From an uncultured Clostridia bacterium (lineage in GTDB: Bacteria > Bacillota > Clostridia > TANB77 > CAG-508): a DNA stretch of 8,697 nt. The stretch spans positions 1 to 8,697 of the forward strand of contig CAKPDZ010000055.1 in NCBI GenBank assembly GCA_934149155.1. Direction: 5' to 3'. The notes beneath the pieces were generated by a model. It did not search any database. It was not told the DNA's origin and saw only the letters and a list, made by a program, of their open reading frames with translations. Of the stretch, positions 5,972 through 8,697 are shown piece after piece. Position numbers and translations under genes: made by a program. The stretch's first letter is position 1. Every line of letters starts with the position of its first letter.

Positions 5972-6394
5972 CTATACTATGGCAAATGTTAATTCACCTT
6001 TAACAGCAATTTTTCCATCAACAGTGGCAATTGCTTCTCCTATTCCTATAGGACCTTTTCTTTTAATTATCTTAACTTCTAATTTTAATCTATCTCCTGG
6101 AACAACTTGTTTTTTGAATTTCAAATTATTAATTCCTCCAAATAATGCATTTCTTCCTTTGTTTTCTTCCATTGATAAAATTGCTACTGCTCCTGTTTGA
6201 GCTAATGCTTCTACCATTAACACTCCAGGCATTATAGGATTTCCAGGAAAATGACCTTTAAAATAATATTCATCTGCACTTACATTTTTATAGGCAGTAC
6301 AACTTTCTCCTGGTACAAATTTTTCTACTTCATCTATCATTAAGAATGGATCTCTTTGAGGAATTATTTTTTTTATTTCTTCTTTATCTAACAT
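5972..6394 (-). CDS. fabZ: 3-hydroxyacyl-[acyl-carrier-protein] dehydratase
   Basis: FabZ removes water from beta-hydroxyacyl-ACP to give trans-2-enoyl-ACP, the substrate of FabI. The 140 residues form a single hotdog-fold domain. The catalytic His48 is in GHFPGNPIMPGVLMVEALAQ and the catalytic Glu62 sits 14 residues later on the central helix. The N-terminal IIPQRDPFLMIDEV is typical. The length and the histidine context favour FabZ over FabA. Whether it can also isomerise the double bond, as enterococcal FabN does, cannot be decided here; no FabA/FabN-type gene or second dehydratase is visible in the window. The ATG at 6394 follows AAGGAGG, 10 nt after the accB stop. Confidence 0.96.
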   Translation of the reverse strand: MLDKEEIKKIIPQRDPFLMIDEVEKFVPGESCTAYKNVSADEYYFKGHFPGNPIMPGVLMVEALAQTGAVAILSMEENKGRNALFGGINNLKFKKQVVPGDRLKLEVKIIKRKGPIGIGEAIATVDGKIAVKGELTFAIV

Positions 6395-6404
6395 TTTTTC
6401 CTCC

Positions 6405-6836
6405 TTATTTTAATTTGAAAAGTGTTTTCCCATATTCAACTGAATCACCGTCATTTAAACACACTTCTACTACTTCTCCATCAAATTCTGCTTCTATTTC
6501 GTTCATTAATTTCATTGCTTCTATAATACAAACTACTTGACCTTTTTTTACTTTATCTCCTACTTTTATAAATGCTTCTTTATCAGGTGATGGTTTTGAA
6601 TAAAACGTTCCAACCATTGGAGATTTAATTTCTTTATATTCTTCTTTTGGCTCTTCTGGTATAGTTTCAGTAGTTTGAACTGCTGATATTGTTTGAATTA
6701 CTGGTGCTATTGGTCTAACTGCATTTTCGCCTTTTCTCATACTTATTTTCATACCTTCTGGAAACTCAATTTCTAATTCTTCTATATTTGATTTTCCCAT
6801 ATCTTCTATTAGTTGTTTTATTTTGTCATATTCCAT
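6405..6836 (-). CDS. accB: Biotin carboxyl carrier protein of acetyl-CoA carboxylase
   Basis: AccB carries biotin between AccC and the AccA/AccD carboxyltransferase. The 143-residue protein has an N-terminal helical segment (1-36, MEYDKIKQLIEDMGKSNIEELEIEF), a flexible linker rich in Pro, Thr, Glu and Ala (about 39-68), and a C-terminal biotinyl domain (about 69-143). The biotinylated residue is Lys109 in EAMKLMNE. The motif SPMVGTFYSKPSPDKEAF includes the 'thumb' region typical of acetyl-CoA carboxylase carriers. It needs a biotin-protein ligase encoded elsewhere. The ATG at 6836 immediately follows the fabF stop (TAAATG), and its ribosome binding site GAGGAGG lies within the last fabF codons, so the two are probably translationally coupled. 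Confidence 0.96.
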   Translation of the reverse strand: MEYDKIKQLIEDMGKSNIEELEIEFPEGMKISMRKGENAVRPIAPVIQTISAVQTTETIPEEPKEEYKEIKSPMVGTFYSKPSPDKEAFIKVGDKVKKGQVVCIIEAMKLMNEIEAEFDGEVVEVCLNDGDSVEYGKTLFKLK

Positions 6837-8081
6837 TTATCTTTCCTCCTCATATTTCTTTAAGATGATGCTTGCATTGTGTCCTCCAAACCCTAAAGAA
6901 TTTGACATTACAACATTCAAATTCACATTTCTTGGCTCATTTGGAACAATATCTAAATCACACTCTTCATCTGGAACTTTATAGTTTAATGTTGGCGGAA
7001 CTAATTGTTCTTCTATTGCTTTTGCACATATAAGCGCTTCTACTACGCCAGCAGCACCAAGTAAATGTCCTGTATTTCCTTTTGTTGAACTTACCATTAC
7101 CTTTTTACTTGCTTCTCCTAATGCTCTTTTTATTGCTAAAGTTTCACATACATCATTTAAATGTGTAGAAGTTCCATGTGCATTTATATAATCAATATCT
7201 TCTGGTTTTATATTTGCATTTTCAATTGCTCTTACCATTGCTCTTGCAGCACCTTCACCATCTGGAGATGGCGAAGTAATATGATATGCATCAGAAGTTG
7301 CACCATATCCTACAAGTTCTGCATATATTTTAGCATTTCTTGCCTTGGCATGTTCTAATTCTTCTAACACAATAACTCCTGCACCTTCTGCCATTACAAA
7401 TCCACTTCTTTCTTTGTCAAATGGAATACTTGCTCTATTTTTTTCGGTTGCATGTGTTAATGCTTTCATATTTTCAAATCCTGCTACTCCACATTCACAA
7501 ATTGCAGCTTCACATCCTCCTGCCAAAATCACATCTTCATATCCATCTTGTATATTTCTAAAAGCTTCTCCTATAGCATGTGTAGATGATGCACATGCTG
7601 TAACTATAGATATAGACTCTCCTTTTAATCCTAAATCTATCGCAACATTTCCGGCAGGCATATTTGTAATTCCCATTGGTATAAACATTGGAGAAACTCT
7701 ATTATTTCCTTTCTCATAATTGATTTCACATTGTTGTTGTATTGTTGATAGTCCTCCTATTCCAGAACTAACAAAAACTCCAACATTATTAAAATTTGTA
7801 TTTTCTGTCGTTATTCCACTATCTTTTAAAGCTTCTCTTCCTGCAATTATTGCAAATTGTGAACTTCTATCTAATCTTTTAGATTGTTTCATATCTAGAT
7901 AATCTAATGAATTAAAATCTTTTACTTCTGCATCAAATTTAGTTTTAAAATTTTCTGCATTAAATAGTTTAATTTCATCAATTCCACACTCTTTATTTTT
8001 TATTCCATTCCAAGTTTCATTTGCTGTTTTACCTATTGGTGTTATTGCACCTAAACCTGTTATTACAACTCTCTTTTTCAT
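6837..8081 (-). CDS. fabF: 3-oxoacyl-[acyl-carrier-protein] synthase II (beta-ketoacyl-ACP synthase)
   Basis: FabF condenses malonyl-ACP with a growing acyl-ACP. The 414 residues are full length for a KAS II. The nucleophile is Cys163 in VTACASSTHAIGEAF. His302 (NAHGTSTHLND) and His339 (KGNTGHLLGAAG, with Lys334) complete the Cys-His-His triad, and the gating loop GFGG is at 397-400. KAS II rather than KAS I (FabB) is favoured by its place in a Firmicutes cluster and by VVITGLGAITPIG at the N-terminus. FabH lacks the second His and is shorter. The start codon shares one base with the fabG stop (TAATG at 8079-8083), behind GGAGG within the fabG end, which implies coupled translation. Confidence 0.97.
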   Translation of the reverse strand: MKKRVVITGLGAITPIGKTANETWNGIKNKECGIDEIKLFNAENFKTKFDAEVKDFNSLDYLDMKQSKRLDRSSQFAIIAGREALKDSGITTENTNFNNVGVFVSSGIGGLSTIQQQCEINYEKGNNRVSPMFIPMGITNMPAGNVAIDLGLKGESISIVTACASSTHAIGEAFRNIQDGYEDVILAGGCEAAICECGVAGFENMKALTHATEKNRASIPFDKERSGFVMAEGAGVIVLEELEHAKARNAKIYAELVGYGATSDAYHITSPSPDGEGAARAMVRAIENANIKPEDIDYINAHGTSTHLNDVCETLAIKRALGEASKKVMVSSTKGNTGHLLGAAGVVEALICAKAIEEQLVPPTLNYKVPDEECDLDIVPNEPRNVNLNVVMSNSLGFGGHNASIILKKYEEER

Positions 8082-8697
8082 TAAATCATTCCTCCATCTA
8101 CTGAAATAACTTGCCCTGTAATATATGAGCTATCTTCTGATGCTAAAAACTTTACTACATTTGCTACATCTTTAGGTGTTCCCATTCTTTTTAATGGAAT
8201 ATTTTTAGCAATTTCATCTTTTACTTCTTGTTTTAATATATCTGTCATATTTGTTTCTATAAATCCTGGTGCTACTGCATTTACTAAAATATTTCTTGAT
8301 GCAACTTCTTTTGCTAAACTTTTAGTAAATCCAATTATTCCTGCTTTTGATGCAGAGTAATTTGTTTGACCTGCATTCCCTGCAATTCCAACTACTGATG
8401 AAATATTTATAATTCTTCCACTTCTTGCTTTCATCATATATGAAATTACGTTTTTAGTCATATTAAATGTTCCAACTAAATTAACATCTATTACTTGTTT
8501 AAAATCTTCTTCTTTCATTCTTGCAAGTAACATATCTTTAGTAATTCCTGCATTATTTATTAATACATCTATTTTTCCAAATTCGTTAATTGCTCTTTCT
8601 ATCATTTGTTTGCAATCTTTAAAATTTGTTACATCACCTTGTACAGTTAAGCAGTTTACATTTTTACTCTCAATCTCATTCTTTGCTTGAATTAGCT
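8081..8697 (-). CDS. fabG: 3-oxoacyl-[acyl-carrier-protein] reductase, 5' end outside window
   Basis: FabG reduces beta-ketoacyl-ACP with NADPH. The frame is open from the stop at 8081-8083 to the window edge, giving 204 visible residues. The Met at 8605 is internal, because the upstream codons continue the family pattern (LTVQGDVTNFKD). About 42 N-terminal residues, including the TGxxxGIG nucleotide-binding loop, lie outside. Visible SDR features are LINNAG (codons near 8560-8546), the catalytic serine in INISSVVG, and Tyr and Lys in YSASK (Tyr codon 8357-8359, Lys codon 8345-8347), followed by NAVAPGFIETNMT and the C-terminal YITGQVISVDGGMI. The SDR family is broad, but the position directly before fabF in a fatty-acid cluster fixes the role. 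In related clusters fabD lies next upstream. Confidence 0.95.
   Translation of the reverse strand, partial: LIQAKNEIESKNVNCLTVQGDVTNFKDCKQMIERAINEFGKIDVLINNAGITKDMLLARMKEEDFKQVIDVNLVGTFNMTKNVISYMMKARSGRIINISSVVGIAGNAGQTNYSASKAGIIGFTKSLAKEVASRNILVNAVAPGFIETNMTDILKQEVKDEIAKNIPLKRMGTPKDVANVVKFLASEDSSYITGQVISVDGGMI

Noticed and set aside
8081..8605. fabG starting at ATG 8605
   Set aside because: The frame stays open to the window edge and the upstream codons encode expected SDR sequence (VQGDVTNFKD), so this Met is internal and the gene is truncated only by the window.
1..8697. tRNA, rRNA, CRISPR arrays, transposase genes, phage genes or riboswitches
   Set aside because: I read both strands for cloverleaf ends, regular repeat-spacer units, mobile-element proteins and known leader motifs and saw none; the intergenic regions are all under 200 nt and are covered above.

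Overview
This AT-rich window (roughly 30% GC by eye) comes from a low-GC Bacillota, most likely a member of the Clostridia or a related gut lineage. The signs are strong AGGAGG-type ribosome binding sites, tightly packed genes, TTG starts, a PadR/HAAS membrane-protein pair and a Firmicutes-type fatty-acid cluster. Trp is encoded by TGG and TGA is used as a stop (fabI), so this is the standard bacterial code and not a mollicute. Genus cannot be named from the sequence alone.

Right three-quarters (2136-8697, minus strand): a type II fatty-acid synthesis operon, read right to left as fabG (5' end cut off by the window edge), fabF, accB, fabZ, accC, accD, accA, fabI. The genes overlap or lie within 11 nt of each other, except for a 58-nt gap between fabZ and accC. 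Together they encode all four subunits of acetyl-CoA carboxylase (AccB carrier, AccC biotin carboxylase, AccD/AccA carboxyltransferase), which makes malonyl-CoA. They also encode the elongation steps: condensation (FabF), ketoreduction (FabG), dehydration (FabZ) and enoyl reduction (FabI). The promoter and any fabH/acpP/fabD/fabK genes would lie beyond the right edge.

Centre-left (1276-1969, plus strand): a peroxiredoxin gene convergent with the operon. It is broken by an apparent one-base insertion inside its catalytic loop, seven codons before the peroxidatic cysteine. Between the convergent ends lies a large hairpin with a perfect 22-bp stem and a structured, GC-richer loop. It probably serves as a bidirectional terminator but is larger than usual.

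Left end (1-1160, minus strand): a PadR-family repressor, translationally coupled to a membrane protein with an N-terminal HAAS (permease-prefix) domain and an apparent FtsW/RodA-like body that runs off the left edge. A clear promoter is overlaid by a long inverted repeat that looks like the PadR autoregulatory operator.

I found no convincing new biological system. The points most worth checking are the peroxiredoxin frameshift and its mosaic base composition, the large intergenic hairpin, and the PadR/HAAS/FtsW-like module with its operator.
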